From NCBI RefSeq assembly GCF_011601265.1, contig NZ_JAAOLX010000001.1:723081-787080 (forward strand): a DNA stretch of 64,000 bases, given 5' to 3'. Below, piece after piece: positions 1 to 9,470 of the stretch (positions are counted from its first letter, which is position 1; every line of letters starts with the position of its first letter). The notes beneath the pieces are model-generated. The model had not been told where the DNA came from and ran no database searches. It saw only the letters and a program-made list of their open reading frames with translations. Source of the DNA: Iodobacter violaceini. GTDB taxonomy: Bacteria > Pseudomonadota > Gammaproteobacteria > Burkholderiales > Chitinibacteraceae. The position numbers and the translations under genes were made by a program.

Positions 1-1
1 T

Positions 2-1141
2 CACACCCGCCTCACCCATTCAATTGAAGTCAGCTGCGTAGGCCGCAGCTTAGGGGTGATTGTCGGGCAAAGGCTGCAATATGCCCTGCCCCAGCACATT
101 ACCCCTTACGATATTGGGGCCATTGTGCAAGCCGCATGTCTGGCCCACGATATTGGCAACCCGCCCTTTGGCCATGCCGGTGAATATGCGATTCGTGATT
201 GGTTTTGCCGTGATCAGCATGCTTATTTACTGCAAAACCTGAGTGCAAATGAGCGGCTGGATTTAATGACCTTCGAAGGAAATGCTCAGGGCTTCAGAGT
301 GGTGACCCAGCTTGAAAACCATCGCTTTGAAGGCGGCATGCGCCTCACTTACGCCACACTTGGCACCACATTGAAATACCCCTGGACATCCAGTGATGCG
401 ACGCCCAGCGGCAAATTCAGCTGTTATCAGTCTGAACAAAACATTCTTGAAGAAATCGCTACCGAGCTGGGGCTGCCCATGCTGGGTAAAAACCGCTGGG
501 CCCGCCATCCGCTCTCTTATCTGATGGAAGCCGCCGATGATATTTGCTATGCCATTCTTGATTTGGAAGACGGAATAGAAATCGGCATGCTGGCGTACGA
601 GCAGGTTGAGCCGCTGCTGATTAAAATTTGTGGCGGAAAGCAAGATCTGCTTGAGCTGGAAATTGCCGCAGCCCCGTCTGCCCGGCGCAAAATATCGCTG
701 CTGCGTGGTAAAGCCATAGAGCGCTGCATCCATGATGTGAGTGAAACATTTATGCAGCACTACACGGCCATTATGGAAGGCAAATTTCAGGGTGATTTAC
801 TCAATGCCACCCCCAGCAGTATGCGCGATGGTATTAACGCCGCCAAACAGCTGGCCCGCGACCGCATTTTTAACGAAAGACGCAAAATTGAAATCGAAGT
901 GGGCTCCTTTACCTGCCTCGATATTCTGCTCAACGCTTTTTGCAACGCAGCCTACCAGCAGAAAGTATCACCACAGATGAGTTTCAGAATGAAACGGATT
1001 CTCGATCTGATGGAATACAACGCACCCAAAAAAGAGTGGTCACTTTATGACAGCTACAGCCGCGTACTCGACTTTATCGGCGGCATGACCGATAACTACG
1101 CCACCTATCTGGCACAACAAGTCGGTGGAATGGGACGATAA
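2..1141 (+). CDS. dgt: dNTP triphosphohydrolase (dGTPase family), 5' end outside window
   Basis: An HD-domain enzyme that hydrolyses dGTP or other dNTPs to the deoxynucleoside and triphosphate, adjusting dNTP pools in the cytoplasm. The reading frame is open from base 2, so the start lies to the left of the window and at least 379 residues are visible. The metal-binding residues are readable: the first histidine in RLTHSIEV (bases 8-31) and the HD pair in LAHDIGNPPFGHAGE (HD codons at 146-151). The family signature around them is well conserved. The gene stands alone on the plus strand, with a small lipoprotein gene about 90 bases downstream. Substrate preference cannot be told from sequence; the family call is secure, the symbol is by similarity. 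Confidence 0.85.
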   Translation, partial: HTRLTHSIEVSCVGRSLGVIVGQRLQYALPQHITPYDIGAIVQAACLAHDIGNPPFGHAGEYAIRDWFCRDQHAYLLQNLSANERLDLMTFEGNAQGFRVVTQLENHRFEGGMRLTYATLGTTLKYPWTSSDATPSGKFSCYQSEQNILEEIATELGLPMLGKNRWARHPLSYLMEAADDICYAILDLEDGIEIGMLAYEQVEPLLIKICGGKQDLLELEIAAAPSARRKISLLRGKAIERCIHDVSETFMQHYTAIMEGKFQGDLLNATPSSMRDGINAAKQLARDRIFNERRKIEIEVGSFTCLDILLNAFCNAAYQQKVSPQMSFRMKRILDLMEYNAPKKEWSLYDSYSRVLDFIGGMTDNYATYLAQQVGGMGR

Positions 1142-1233
1142 GCCTGGCTGGCTGAAATACCGCCCCGCCTTTGAGACACCTCTTTAAATTAATTAACCAG
1201 TTTGTCTGCCTTTGCAGCAGGGGAAAAAGATCA

Positions 1234-1527
1234 ATGAAAACTTTTATGCTCACCATCGTGTGCGCCCTTAGCCTGAGCGGCTGTGCCGTTGTAGCCGTTG
1301 GTGCTGCTGCGGTCAGCGTCACCAGTACCGCCGCAGGCATAGCATGGGATGTGGGTAAAGCGGGCGTTTCCGGAGTAGCCGCCGTGGGCGGAGCTGCGGC
1401 AGATGCTTTAAGCAGCACGCCCAAACCCAGCCCGCAAGCCACAGTGCCAACAACGGCTGCTGTCACCCCAGCTCCCATTCCCCCGCTTGCAAATGAAGCA
1501 GAAGTCAGGCCATTTAAACCCGAATAA
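1234..1527 (+). CDS. Small Ala/Gly/Val-rich lipoprotein, unknown function
   Basis: A 97-residue putative lipoprotein. The start is the ATG preceded by a GGGGAAAAAG ribosome-binding site; a longer in-frame extension upstream has no site. Residues 1-14 form a short signal peptide ending in a lipobox, LSGC, with the lipidated cysteine at about residue 15. The mature part is low in complexity, rich in Ala, Gly and Val, then a Pro-rich tail. I recognise no domain. A 7-bp-stem hairpin follows the stop (about 1539-1560) without a clear T tract. It is probably anchored in the outer membrane, which is inference from the absence of Asp after the cysteine. Confidence 0.7.
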   Translation: MKTFMLTIVCALSLSGCAVVAVGAAAVSVTSTAAGIAWDVGKAGVSGVAAVGGAAADALSSTPKPSPQATVPTTAAVTPAPIPPLANEAEVRPFKPE

Positions 1528-1583
1528 AAAGCCGGAAAGGGCATATCAGAGATGCCCTTATGATCAAATACCTGCCGGCAGCA

Positions 1584-1623
1584 TAAAAAAATGCCGCATA
1601 CGGATTGCTCCGGTACACGGCAT
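1584..1623 (-). terminator. Rho-independent terminator of the ompW-like gene
   Basis: Read on the minus strand, an ATGCCG...CGGCAT stem (1591-1623) with an inner TCCG/CGGA pairing is followed by seven T residues (1584-1590). It lies about 80 bases after the stop of the OmpW-like gene. Confidence 0.65.
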
Positions 1624-1701
1624 AAACTTGAAAAATGTATTTATTAATCAGCCCGATTTAAATACATTTTTTAATTTGTCATTGATAAAAATGACTTATT
1701 T

Positions 1702-2301
1702 TCAGAATTTTGTACCTACACCAAAACCAAAGACCCATGGATCAATTTTTAAAGTACCCAAATCAGCGCCATTCAGGCTCACATCCGTTTTAATCCAGAG
1801 TTTTTTGACATCGACATTAATAAATACGTTTTTGCTGACGGCAAAATCGGCACCAATTTGTAATGCACCGCCAAAGCTGTTGTTATCAATACTTAAACCC
1901 TGATTGCCCGCTTTCAAATCATTATTATAAAAACGGGTGTAATTCAAACCTGCCCCTACATATGGGCGGAAAAAACTATCCGGGGTGAAGTGATATTGCA
2001 CAGTGACGGTAGGAGGTAAAACAGAAACCTTACCTAAGCTGCCCAGGCTGGAGGTCACTTCGTGGCGGGTTGTGCCTAAAATTAATTCAGCACCAATGTT
2101 ATTGGTGATCATATAAGTAAAATCAAGCTCACCCGTTGTTGCTGAATTTGCGCCCACATTTAATGTGCTTAATGCGCCATCGGTGCTGTCTGCAGGTGCA
2201 ACATTAATGACCCGAACACGGGTCAGGATATCGCCCTGGGCCGCAAAAGAAGCGGCAGAAACCAAGCTTAATACAGCGGCTGCAATGAATGTCTTTTTCA
2301 T
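1702..2301 (-). CDS. ompW: OmpW family outer membrane protein
   Basis: A 199-residue precursor of an eight-stranded beta-barrel of the OmpW family, small outer membrane channels proposed to pass hydrophobic compounds. The chosen start (MKKTFIAAAV) follows GGAGTAAGAGT and gives a normal signal peptide of about 21 residues ending AASFA; an upstream in-frame extension is rejected because it would bury the signal peptide. The mature N-terminus LTRVRVINVAP is typical of the family, as are alternating amphipathic strands, the FRPYVGAGLNYT segment and a C-terminal aromatic, VGTKF. The gene has its own terminator and no partner in an operon. OmpW genes are often controlled by oxygen or iron; no clear site was seen here. 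Confidence 0.9.
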   Translation of the reverse strand: MKKTFIAAAVLSLVSAASFAAQGDILTRVRVINVAPADSTDGALSTLNVGANSATTGELDFTYMITNNIGAELILGTTRHEVTSSLGSLGKVSVLPPTVTVQYHFTPDSFFRPYVGAGLNYTRFYNNDLKAGNQGLSIDNNSFGGALQIGADFAVSKNVFINVDVKKLWIKTDVSLNGADLGTLKIDPWVFGFGVGTKF

Positions 2302-2518
2302 ACTCTTACTCCGGATTATATCCATAATCAAATCAGTATCTGAATGGATGCGGGCAGGGCTTTTTTCATTATTAATGCCATGCCGCGCAAATAAGGGAGT
2401 GAAATGTAGCAAATAAAAAACGACTACATTTTGAGGCAGATCAGAAAAACCACACTCAATTGCAATTTGATCTTTATTTACAAAACAAATAGCGATGATC
2501 CGTAATATGGTTTAAAAC

Positions 2519-2541
2519 AAAAAAAAACCGCAATATAGCGG
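2519..2541 (-). terminator. Rho-independent terminator of the TPR-GGDEF gene
   Basis: On the minus strand CCGC-TATATT-GCGG (2528-2541) is followed directly by a run of nine T. It lies about 40 bases after the stop of the diguanylate cyclase gene. Confidence 0.7.
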
Positions 2542-2582
2542 CGCAAATGTGTTTTAAACAGAAAAGATATAACTTTATACAA

Positions 2583-4172
2583 TTAAGATGTAAAACCGGA
2601 TGAAGAGATTCGCCAGCGCACACAATTACGCCCTGCCGCTTTGGCCTCATACAAAGCCGCATCGGCCTCCAGAGCAAGCGTTCGGCAAGGCAGCCAGTGC
2701 CCGTTGTTGCAGGCAAGACCAATGCTCACCGTGGCGTGCAAGCCCCTGGCAATATTATCCCAATCGTGATTTTCCACCATGGCACAAAGCCGCTCTGCAA
2801 TTTGCCTTGCATCTGCAAACAAAACTTGCGGCAATAAGATATAAAACTCCTCCCCTCCATAACGGGCAATCAGCTCATTATTCCGGCAGGCAAATTGCAG
2901 CACCGAAGCCATACGCTGCAAGACTAAATCGCCAATTGCATGGCCATAAGCATCATTGACCTGCTTAAAATAATCGATATCCACAATCAGCAGAGACATT
3001 GGTAACCGTGCCTGCTGATCCAGACTGTCTAACTGCTGCTCCAGATGGCGGCGGTTGGCTAATCCTGTGAGAGGATCACTTAAAGCGGCTCTGCTTAAAG
3101 AATCAAGCTGAGCGCTCTGCTGATTGAGGGTCTGGCACAGCAGTGCATTTTCTTGCTTACGCTGCGTCAGCTCGATACGGTTTTCCAATCGCTGCAGACG
3201 TCTTGCCGTAGATTGGGCCAGACGTGGCAGACAAGCCCTGCCGTGGTTTTGTTCGTAATACTCTAAATAAATCCGGTAATACTTCAGCGCCTCCCGGCTG
3301 TCTCCCTGCGACTTATGCTGCTGATAAGTGCCAAAGGCAAAACGCTCCAGTAAAGAGCTTGCATGAATAGCTTTGGCCTGGGCTTCCGCATTAGCCAGAT
3401 GCTGTGCAGCCTCCTGCCCGTCCTGGCGCAGGCAATAGAGCTTAAACAATTGAAACTCAACCTGGCTGGCCACCCAGCTAAAGCTCAGTGCCGTGGATTG
3501 AAGCAGGGCAACCGTTAAATCCGCTTCAGCAAGTGCCAGCTGCCCCTGCTCCAGATAGACACGGCCACGGAATAATAAATATTCGGCCTGCCAATGACGG
3601 TTTTTACAATCGAGCACAGAAAGATGCGCAAGACGAAGAGCAATACCCGCCTCGGTATAACGATCCGCAGCCAGCATATCGGCAATCAGGCAGAGATACG
3701 CGCCTGCCAGGCTGGCTTTATCATGCAAAGGCAGCGCAAATTCCAATGCAAGACAGTGGTAATGATGAGCCGATTTAAAATCATTCAAAACCCAAAACGC
3801 TTTGCCGATACCCAGTAAGGCCTGCACCGCAAAAAAACCATTTTGCAGTGTCATGGCTTCTTCAAGGCAAGCCGACCACTGGTGAATTGCCTCATTCACA
3901 TTGCCCTGCACCATGGCATGGCCGCCGCATTCATCGAGCGCCGCCAAATACTCATCCCACAGCTGATGGCGCCGTAAGGCGGGCAAAAGGCGCTGATACT
4001 CCTGCGTTGAAGCCACGGTATCCCGCCGCCCTAAGGCTTTCGCCGCCAGATGCCTCGCCTTCAGTGCACGAGGTTTATCCTCGGCGGCACACTGCGCTGC
4101 CAGCGCTAAAGCCGCTTCGCGGGTATCAAAAGGGGATAAATCAAGCGATTCAAGCAATTGCTCAAGTTGCAT
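2583..4172 (-). CDS. Diguanylate cyclase with N-terminal TPR region
   Basis: A 529-residue cytoplasmic protein. Residues about 30-330 are a helical TPR-like array, about 330-365 a coiled-coil linker, and about 370-525 a GGDEF domain that makes cyclic di-GMP from two GTP. The active-site loop reads RYGGEEFYILLP, an active-type GGEEF, and DIDYFKQVNDAYGHAIGD carries the metal-binding Asp. The usual inhibitory RxxD motif upstream is RNNE, so product inhibition may be weak. No membrane segment or signal peptide is visible, so the TPR part is the likely sensor or partner-binding module. The start overlaps the stop of the upstream TPR gene by 11 bases, which suggests translational coupling. Confidence 0.88.
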   Translation of the reverse strand: MQLEQLLESLDLSPFDTREAALALAAQCAAEDKPRALKARHLAAKALGRRDTVASTQEYQRLLPALRRHQLWDEYLAALDECGGHAMVQGNVNEAIHQWSACLEEAMTLQNGFFAVQALLGIGKAFWVLNDFKSAHHYHCLALEFALPLHDKASLAGAYLCLIADMLAADRYTEAGIALRLAHLSVLDCKNRHWQAEYLLFRGRVYLEQGQLALAEADLTVALLQSTALSFSWVASQVEFQLFKLYCLRQDGQEAAQHLANAEAQAKAIHASSLLERFAFGTYQQHKSQGDSREALKYYRIYLEYYEQNHGRACLPRLAQSTARRLQRLENRIELTQRKQENALLCQTLNQQSAQLDSLSRAALSDPLTGLANRRHLEQQLDSLDQQARLPMSLLIVDIDYFKQVNDAYGHAIGDLVLQRMASVLQFACRNNELIARYGGEEFYILLPQVLFADARQIAERLCAMVENHDWDNIARGLHATVSIGLACNNGHWLPCRTLALEADAALYEAKAAGRNCVRWRISSSGFTS

Positions 4173-5298
4173 ATTCAGGCGCCAGGCTTGATTGCAATTG
4201 AGAACGCAAATTTTTATTCTCGTCTTTAAGTTGCATCACTTGCAGCAATAAAGACAGCTGCCGGAGTAAACCCGGTGCAATACGGCGTTTATGTTCATGC
4301 CGGGCCAGAAGATCAGCACGATGCCTGACATGCCATTGCTCAAGTGTGGCTAAAGCATCATCCGGCAGGCCACATTCTTCCTGCCAGCGGCCCAGCTTAA
4401 GCATAAAATCATAAGGGATAAAATGGCAGCCATTGGCCTCTCGTGCGGCATTTAAGACGGAATGCCCGGCCTTTATGGCCACATCAAGCTGGCCGCGTGT
4501 GGCCGCTAAGTCGGCAGCAATCAACTGCGCCTGCAGGCTGCCCCAAAGATAGCGGCAGGCATGAGCCCGGGTGGTAGCGGCCTGCAATACGGGCCCGGCA
4601 GCCTGGGTATCATTTTGTAAGCAAAGTAAACGGGCACGGGTATTTTCAATATCAATCAGCAGGGTTTCTTCGATATCATCGACCGGCAGCTGCTTCAGCC
4701 ACGCCAGGCACTGAGCAAGGCCCTGCAAATCATTTTGCTGCGCCAGAAAATTGGCGGTGTAAAGACCTGCTTTAAACGACAATCGATTTAAGCCCGAGCG
4801 CATGGCCTGATTACACGCCAGCTCCAGCACTTGCCGTGCCTCCTGATACTGTTGATCTGCCAGCAGAATATTACTCATCCCAAGGCAGGCTTCGCAAAGC
4901 GCAGCGTAGTGATCACTTTTCTGTGCCAGCTCCAGAGAGCTGACCCAGCAGGCAAGCGACTGATCGTAGCGGCGCTGATCATAATGAGCATTCGCAAGCA
5001 GTTGCTGCGCCTCAATCTGCCAGGCCAGCTCGCCTGAGCTTACGGCAAGCTTTTCTAAAATGCGCGCATGACGAAGCATCAGTGGAAAACGTAACTCTGC
5101 CCAGGCGGCCCGGCAAATCAACTCGTGCAGCACCATTTCATCCTGCAATGAAGCGGCCTGAGGCGCATCACGCAATAAAGTACGCGCTGCAGGCAGCGCC
5201 TCGGGTGACGCAAGCCATACCAGCTGACGCACAGCCAGCAAGCGCTCGCTCCACATTGCAGGCTTACACCTAGTCGATTTATCTACTTTACTATTCAC
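4162..5298 (-). CDS. TPR-repeat protein, paralogue of the cyclase sensor region
   Basis: A 378-residue all-helical protein with repeated TPR-like units over residues about 40-330, then a short coiled coil (MQLKDENKNLRSQLQ) at the C-terminus. Its layout matches the N-terminal two thirds of the downstream TPR-GGDEF protein, including a linker-like coiled coil at the place where a GGDEF domain would begin, but there is no catalytic domain. The frame begins at a GTG; an ATG 42 bases further in (MWSERLL) is also possible. It overlaps and probably is co-transcribed with the cyclase. A role as partner or competitor of the cyclase is inference. Confidence 0.8.
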   Translation of the reverse strand: MNSKVDKSTRCKPAMWSERLLAVRQLVWLASPEALPAARTLLRDAPQAASLQDEMVLHELICRAAWAELRFPLMLRHARILEKLAVSSGELAWQIEAQQLLANAHYDQRRYDQSLACWVSSLELAQKSDHYAALCEACLGMSNILLADQQYQEARQVLELACNQAMRSGLNRLSFKAGLYTANFLAQQNDLQGLAQCLAWLKQLPVDDIEETLLIDIENTRARLLCLQNDTQAAGPVLQAATTRAHACRYLWGSLQAQLIAADLAATRGQLDVAIKAGHSVLNAAREANGCHFIPYDFMLKLGRWQEECGLPDDALATLEQWHVRHRADLLARHEHKRRIAPGLLRQLSLLLQVMQLKDENKNLRSQLQSSLAPEYAT

Positions 5299-5419
5299 AA
5301 GTTATGTGTCAGAAAAAAGATTGTAATAGTATGACTTAATTTTCAATAAAAGGCGCAACTAAACACTTAGCTTTCGCCTTTGTGCAGCAAATTTGTACTT
5401 TAAAATCCAACACTACTTT

Positions 5420-7204
5420 TTATCCCGCTTTAAAACGCCGGCGGTACAAGGTGCTGCGAGCCACGCCCAAGGCTGCTGCCGCCTTGCTTAAATTGCCTTC
5501 AAACCGGGCAATGGTGTTTTCAATCAGCTCATGGCTGCTGCTTGCCAGAGAGCTGGCTTCACTCATGACCGGCATTTGGTATTCTTCAGGTAAATCTGCA
5601 TAAGTAAGGCACGCTCCGTTATCAGACAAAGCCAGCAGTGTTTTCAGCAGGCTTAATAATTGCCTTACATTACCCGGCCATGGATAGCGGACCAGCGATG
5701 CCATTAAATCATCAGCCAAAAGCACGCCCCGCGCAGCGCCACCAGACTCCTGCCACAGGCTGGCAATAAAACCTGGTAAATCGGCATGCTCCCGCAGCGG
5801 TGGCAAATGAACGATAAAATCCTGCAGGCGGTAAAACAAATCAGCTCTGAACTCACCCGCGGCCACCATCCCAGGCAGATCACGGTGGCTGGCGCAAACG
5901 ACAGAAAAATCCACCTTATAAGGCTGGCTGCCACCCAGCGGCGTGACTTCGCGCTCCTGTAATACGCGTAATAATCTTGCCTGCATCAGCAGCGGCATAT
6001 CGCCGATTTCATCCAGCAGCAGCACGCCACCATTGGCTTCGCGCAATTTACCCACGCTGCCCTTACGCTTCGCACCGGTAAATGCGCCCTCTTCATAACC
6101 AAATAATTCGGATTCAATTAAGGATTCGGGCAGGGCGGCGCAATTAATCGCCACAAACGGCCCCTTGCTGCGCTGGCTGGCGGCATGCAAAGCACGGGCA
6201 AATACTTCTTTGCCACTGCCCGTTTCGCCTTGCAACAACACCGCCACGCCTGCGTTCAATACGCGAACCGCTTTATCCAGCTGCTTTTGAAATGGCGGCA
6301 CTACTTCAGGAGAGATTGCTGGCTTTGCTGCCGCACGCGTCTTTGGTGGTGTGATGGTGAGATAAAAATGTTGCCCGCGCTGGCTATAGATCATCCGGGG
6401 CTGCGGCATAGCTTGCAAAGATCCATCAAACAACTCCGCAAAGCTGCACCTGCCTAAATCCTCCCATGTTAAACCCAGCCAGTGTAATGCCACACGATTA
6501 GCCGCAATCAGCGTGTCACCTGCAAAGCACAGCACGCCTTCACGGGGCGAGCCAAGTAATTCGGCACGCGGATGCAAACGCATCAGCCAATGCTCATCAC
6601 GGGCCAGCCCCAGCCAGCGGTGCTCAATCTGCTGTGCCGCCAAACGCACCAAACCCAGCGCATGCAAATGATGCAAACGCGCATCCCCGGAAACATTCAG
6701 CACCCCGGCAAGGCGGCCATCAGGTGCAAAGATGGGCGCGGCCGAACAGGAAATACCAATATTTTGCACTAGGAAATGCTCGCCACCGCGCACCTCTACC
6801 GACTCCCGCAAAGCCAGCGCCGTGCCAATGGCATTGGTGCCCTTAGTGGCCTCATCCCAGCTCACCCCAGGCAAAAGCGCCACCTGCTCGGCCTTTTTCA
6901 TAAACTGCGGGTTACCGGTGGTGTTCAGAATCAAGCCGCTGGCATCGGTCAGCAGCACCACACTTTGCGTGCCCAGCACCTGCTCGTATAAGCCATCCAG
7001 CTCCGGCAGCGCCACCCGCAGCATCTGCGCGTTATCGGCCAGCGCACCTTGCAAAGCCGCCTTGCCCAAACGCTCAATCGCCACATCAGCACTCCCCTGC
7101 TGCTGGCAACGCAGCCAGGACTCGACAATTTTCGGCGGCAAATCAGCAGGAAAAATCCCCTCCTCAAAAAACTGACGGCGGGCAGTGGTATGCACAATGC
7201 TCAT
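5420..7204 (-). CDS. AcoR-like sigma-54 dependent transcriptional activator
   Basis: A 594-residue enhancer-binding protein that opens sigma-54 promoters using ATP. In order: a GAF-like sensor region (about 60-185), a PAS-like stretch (about 215-285), an AAA+ domain with Walker A GETGSGKE (about 326-333), the sigma-54-contacting GAFTGA loop (373-378) and Walker [10 protein letters not shown], and a Fis-type helix-turn-helix at the C-terminus ([19 protein letters not shown]). There is no receiver domain. The start at ATG 7204 has AGGAG in front. It is divergent from an aldehyde dehydrogenase gene with a sigma-54 promoter, as is usual for activators of acetoin, alcohol or aldehyde metabolism. 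The inducer cannot be read from sequence. Confidence 0.9.
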   Translation of the reverse strand: MSIVHTTARRQFFEEGIFPADLPPKIVESWLRCQQQGSADVAIERLGKAALQGALADNAQMLRVALPELDGLYEQVLGTQSVVLLTDASGLILNTTGNPQFMKKAEQVALLPGVSWDEATKGTNAIGTALALRESVEVRGGEHFLVQNIGISCSAAPIFAPDGRLAGVLNVSGDARLHHLHALGLVRLAAQQIEHRWLGLARDEHWLMRLHPRAELLGSPREGVLCFAGDTLIAANRVALHWLGLTWEDLGRCSFAELFDGSLQAMPQPRMIYSQRGQHFYLTITPPKTRAAAKPAISPEVVPPFQKQLDKAVRVLNAGVAVLLQGETGSGKEVFARALHAASQRSKGPFVAINCAALPESLIESELFGYEEGAFTGAKRKGSVGKLREANGGVLLLDEIGDMPLLMQARLLRVLQEREVTPLGGSQPYKVDFSVVCASHRDLPGMVAAGEFRADLFYRLQDFIVHLPPLREHADLPGFIASLWQESGGAARGVLLADDLMASLVRYPWPGNVRQLLSLLKTLLALSDNGACLTYADLPEEYQMPVMSEASSLASSSHELIENTIARFEGNLSKAAAALGVARSTLYRRRFKAG

Positions 7205-7390
7205 GGGGGCTCCTTTAGTAAAGCTCACAGAGAAAACCAAAGATCTGTAGACACAGAGAACACGGAGTTAAAAAGCAGAACACAAAGAAAACCAAAAATC
7301 ATGCACGCCAAGTTCAATCCCATATGCACTATGCAATTTGGTTTTGCATTAGCAAACAGCACAAAACACCACAACCAAGCTCTTGGCATA

Positions 7391-7619
7391 GGGCTTAAGT
7401 CCCCCCTTGAAGCACGCCGAAGCGAGGAACAAGCGGGCGGGGTTTCGGCGAGGACTGTTTGAGCGAAGCGAGTTCCGCAGCCGCCGCTCGATTGTCCGCA
7501 GATGAGGGGCATTCGTGCTGGTCGGGGCGGCCTTCTTTGCTTACTTTCTTGGCCGTTCAAGAAAGTGAGTCCCCGCGGGGATGCCGCACCTAAATCAACG
7601 TGCCGAAGGCACTAAAAAA
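7391..7619. repeat. Dispersed repeat family A, copy 1
   Basis: About 230 bases shared in sequence and order with 14272-14421, 35817-36050 and, degenerately, 44750-44863. Landmarks: GCGAAGCGAG, GGGCGGCCTTCTTT, an ACTTTCTTG...CAAGAAAGT palindrome (7543-7567), CCCCGCGGGG, and a terminal GTGCCGAAGGCAC mini-hairpin followed by an A run. It carries no gene. It is probably a non-autonomous mobile or repetitive extragenic element. Confidence 0.75.
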
Positions 7620-7642
7620 ACGATTCAGATTTACACACAACA

Positions 7643-7695
7643 TGCAACCCACCTCTGTTGCACCACCCCTCGCCCCACTGTCTCAAATTGCAACA
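7643..7695. promoter_or_regulatory. Putative upstream activator sites for the AcoR-like protein
   Basis: Two inverted repeats: TGCAAC-N8-GTTGCA (7643-7662) and an imperfect TGTCTCA-N3-TGCAACA (7679-7695). They lie about 155-210 bases upstream of the sigma-54 promoter, where enhancer sites are expected. Assignment to this activator is inference. Confidence 0.45.
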
Positions 7696-7848
7696 CCAGT
7701 AAGCAATTAATCAACATGAAATATACCCTAAGTACTTGTAAACAAGAAAAATAATGCCAATCCACCATCCCGCACCGCAATATCAAAATAATTTAGCCCA
7801 GCTTTCACAAGTATTTCACCCATATTGCAGCGCACTATCCAACTCCCC

Positions 7849-7864
7849 CGGCACGCTTTCTGCT
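7849..7864 (+). promoter_or_regulatory. Sigma-54 promoter of the aldehyde dehydrogenase gene
   Basis: CGGCACGCTTTCTGCT has GG at 7850-7851 and GC at 7862-7863, exactly 10 bases apart as in the TGGCACG-N4-TTGCW consensus. A start of transcription near 7875 would give a leader of about 40 bases with the site AGGAGATAAGC before the ATG. Confidence 0.75.
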
Positions 7865-7913
7865 CATACCCTGGTACGCGGGCAAAATCGCCCCATACCA
7901 TCAGGAGATAAGC

Positions 7914-9434
7914 ATGAGTGCATTGATTCCAGGCCAGTATGGTTTTCCACTGCAATTAAAATCGCGCTACGCCAACTATATCAACGGCGAATGGCATGCT
8001 CCGCTTGCAGGGCAATACTTTGAAAACATCAGCCCGGTTACCGGCAAGGTGATTTGCGAAGTGCCGCGCTCTGATGCTGCTGATATCGAAATGGCGCTCG
8101 ACGCCGCCCACGCCGCCAAAAGCGCATGGTGCAAAACCTCGACGACTGAACGCGCCAATATTCTGAATAAAATAGCCGACCGTATCGAAGCCAATCTGGA
8201 CATGCTGGCCACAGTAGAAACCTGGGATAACGGTAAGCCAATTCGTGAAACCCGCGCTGCAGATTTGCCGCTGGCAATCGATCACTTCCGCTACTTTGCC
8301 GGGGCGATCCGGGCACAGGAAGGGGGCATCAGCCAAATCGATAACGATACCGTGGCCTATCATTTTCACGAGCCGCTAGGCGTAGTCGGGCAGATTATCC
8401 CGTGGAATTTCCCGCTGCTGATGGCCACATGGAAGCTGGCACCGGCGCTGGCTGCGGGTAATTGCGTGGTGCTCAAGCCTGCCGAGCAAACACCGCTGAG
8501 TATTTTAGTGCTGATGGAAGTGATCGGCGATTTGCTGCCCAAAGGCGTACTTAATATCGTCAACGGCTTTGGCTTAGAGGCAGGCAAGCCGCTGGCCTCC
8601 AGCTCGCGTATCGCCAAAATCGCCTTTACGGGCGAAACCACCACCGGCCGCTTAATCATGCAATATGCGGCGCAAAACCTGATTCCGGTCACGCTGGAGC
8701 TGGGTGGAAAATCACCGAATATCTTTATGCCCGATGTCATGAAGCACGACGATGCCTTCTTTAATAAGGCCATCGAAGGCTTTGTGATGTTTGCGCTCAA
8801 CCAGGGCGAAGTCTGCACCTGCCCCAGCCGCGCACTGATTCATGAATCCATCTACGACGCCTTTATGGACCGCGCCCTCACCCGCGTAGCCGCCATTAAA
8901 CAGGGCAATCCGCTGGATGCAAGCACCATGCTGGGCGCGCAATCATCTATGGAGCAGATGGAAAAAATCAGCGCTTATCTGGATATCGGCAAGCAGGAAG
9001 GCGCAAAAGTACTGGCGGGCGGCGCGCGCGCTCAGCTTGGCGGCGAACTGGCGGGCGGTTATTACATCCAGCCAACCGTGTTCCGTGGCCACAATAAGAT
9101 GCGAATCTTCCAGGAAGAAATCTTTGGCCCGGTCGTTTCAGTCACCACCTTTAAAGACGAAAACGAAGCTTTAGAAATCGCCAACGACACGCTCTATGGC
9201 CTGGGGGCTGGCCTGTGGACCCGCGACACGCATGCAGCTTATCGCATGGGCCGCGAAATCCAGGCTGGCCGGGTGTGGACCAACTGTTACCACGCCTACC
9301 CTGCCCACGCCGCTTTTGGTGGCTATAAGCAATCAGGAATCGGGCGTGAAAACCATAAGATGATGCTCGGCCATTATCAGCAAACCAAAAATTTATTGGT
9401 GAGCTATAGCCAGGATGCGTTGGGGTTTTTCTAA
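7914..9434 (+). CDS. NAD-dependent aldehyde dehydrogenase (AcoD/ExaC/AldB type)
   Basis: A 506-residue cytoplasmic enzyme that oxidises aldehydes, probably acetaldehyde or another short-chain aldehyde, to the acid with NAD. The family residues are in place: the Asn of IIPWNFPLL (about 165), general-base Glu262 in LELGGKSPN, and nucleophile Cys301 in [11 protein letters not shown]. The cysteine pair CTC and overall length match the AcoD/ExaC group, whose genes are commonly driven by AcoR-like regulators and followed by a DUF779 gene, as here. AGGAGA precedes the ATG. Expression is expected from the sigma-54 promoter at 7849. The physiological substrate is inferred from the group. Confidence 0.92.
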   Translation: MSALIPGQYGFPLQLKSRYANYINGEWHAPLAGQYFENISPVTGKVICEVPRSDAADIEMALDAAHAAKSAWCKTSTTERANILNKIADRIEANLDMLATVETWDNGKPIRETRAADLPLAIDHFRYFAGAIRAQEGGISQIDNDTVAYHFHEPLGVVGQIIPWNFPLLMATWKLAPALAAGNCVVLKPAEQTPLSILVLMEVIGDLLPKGVLNIVNGFGLEAGKPLASSSRIAKIAFTGETTTGRLIMQYAAQNLIPVTLELGGKSPNIFMPDVMKHDDAFFNKAIEGFVMFALNQGEVCTCPSRALIHESIYDAFMDRALTRVAAIKQGNPLDASTMLGAQSSMEQMEKISAYLDIGKQEGAKVLAGGARAQLGGELAGGYYIQPTVFRGHNKMRIFQEEIFGPVVSVTTFKDENEALEIANDTLYGLGAGLWTRDTHAAYRMGREIQAGRVWTNCYHAYPAHAAFGGYKQSGIGRENHKMMLGHYQQTKNLLVSYSQDALGFF

Positions 9435-9470
9435 AGCTGAGCCAGAAAAGATCCAGCTCTCATTGAATGA

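Larger units (their letters stand above)
7205..7913. other. Intergenic region between acoR-like gene and aldehyde dehydrogenase
   Basis: A 709-base non-coding stretch. It holds a degenerate piece of the CACGGAG repeat family (about 7222-7295), a full copy of a second dispersed repeat (7391-7619), two TGT/GCAA-type inverted repeats that could be activator sites, and a sigma-54 promoter near the right end. Apparent open frames inside it fall in the repeats and are not supported. Confidence 0.7.

Noticed and set aside
263..760. 165-codon open frame antisense to the dNTP triphosphohydrolase gene
   Set aside because: It lies wholly inside a well-recognised gene, has no homology I can see and no ribosome-binding site.
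1539..1560. AAGGGCAT/ATGCCCTT hairpin after the small lipoprotein gene as terminator
   Set aside because: No T run follows, so it is mentioned only in the gene entry.
7225..7560. 111-codon open frame on the minus strand in the acoR-aldehyde dehydrogenase spacer
   Set aside because: It is formed by the two repeat elements in this spacer and codes for an Arg/Pro-rich sequence unlike a protein.
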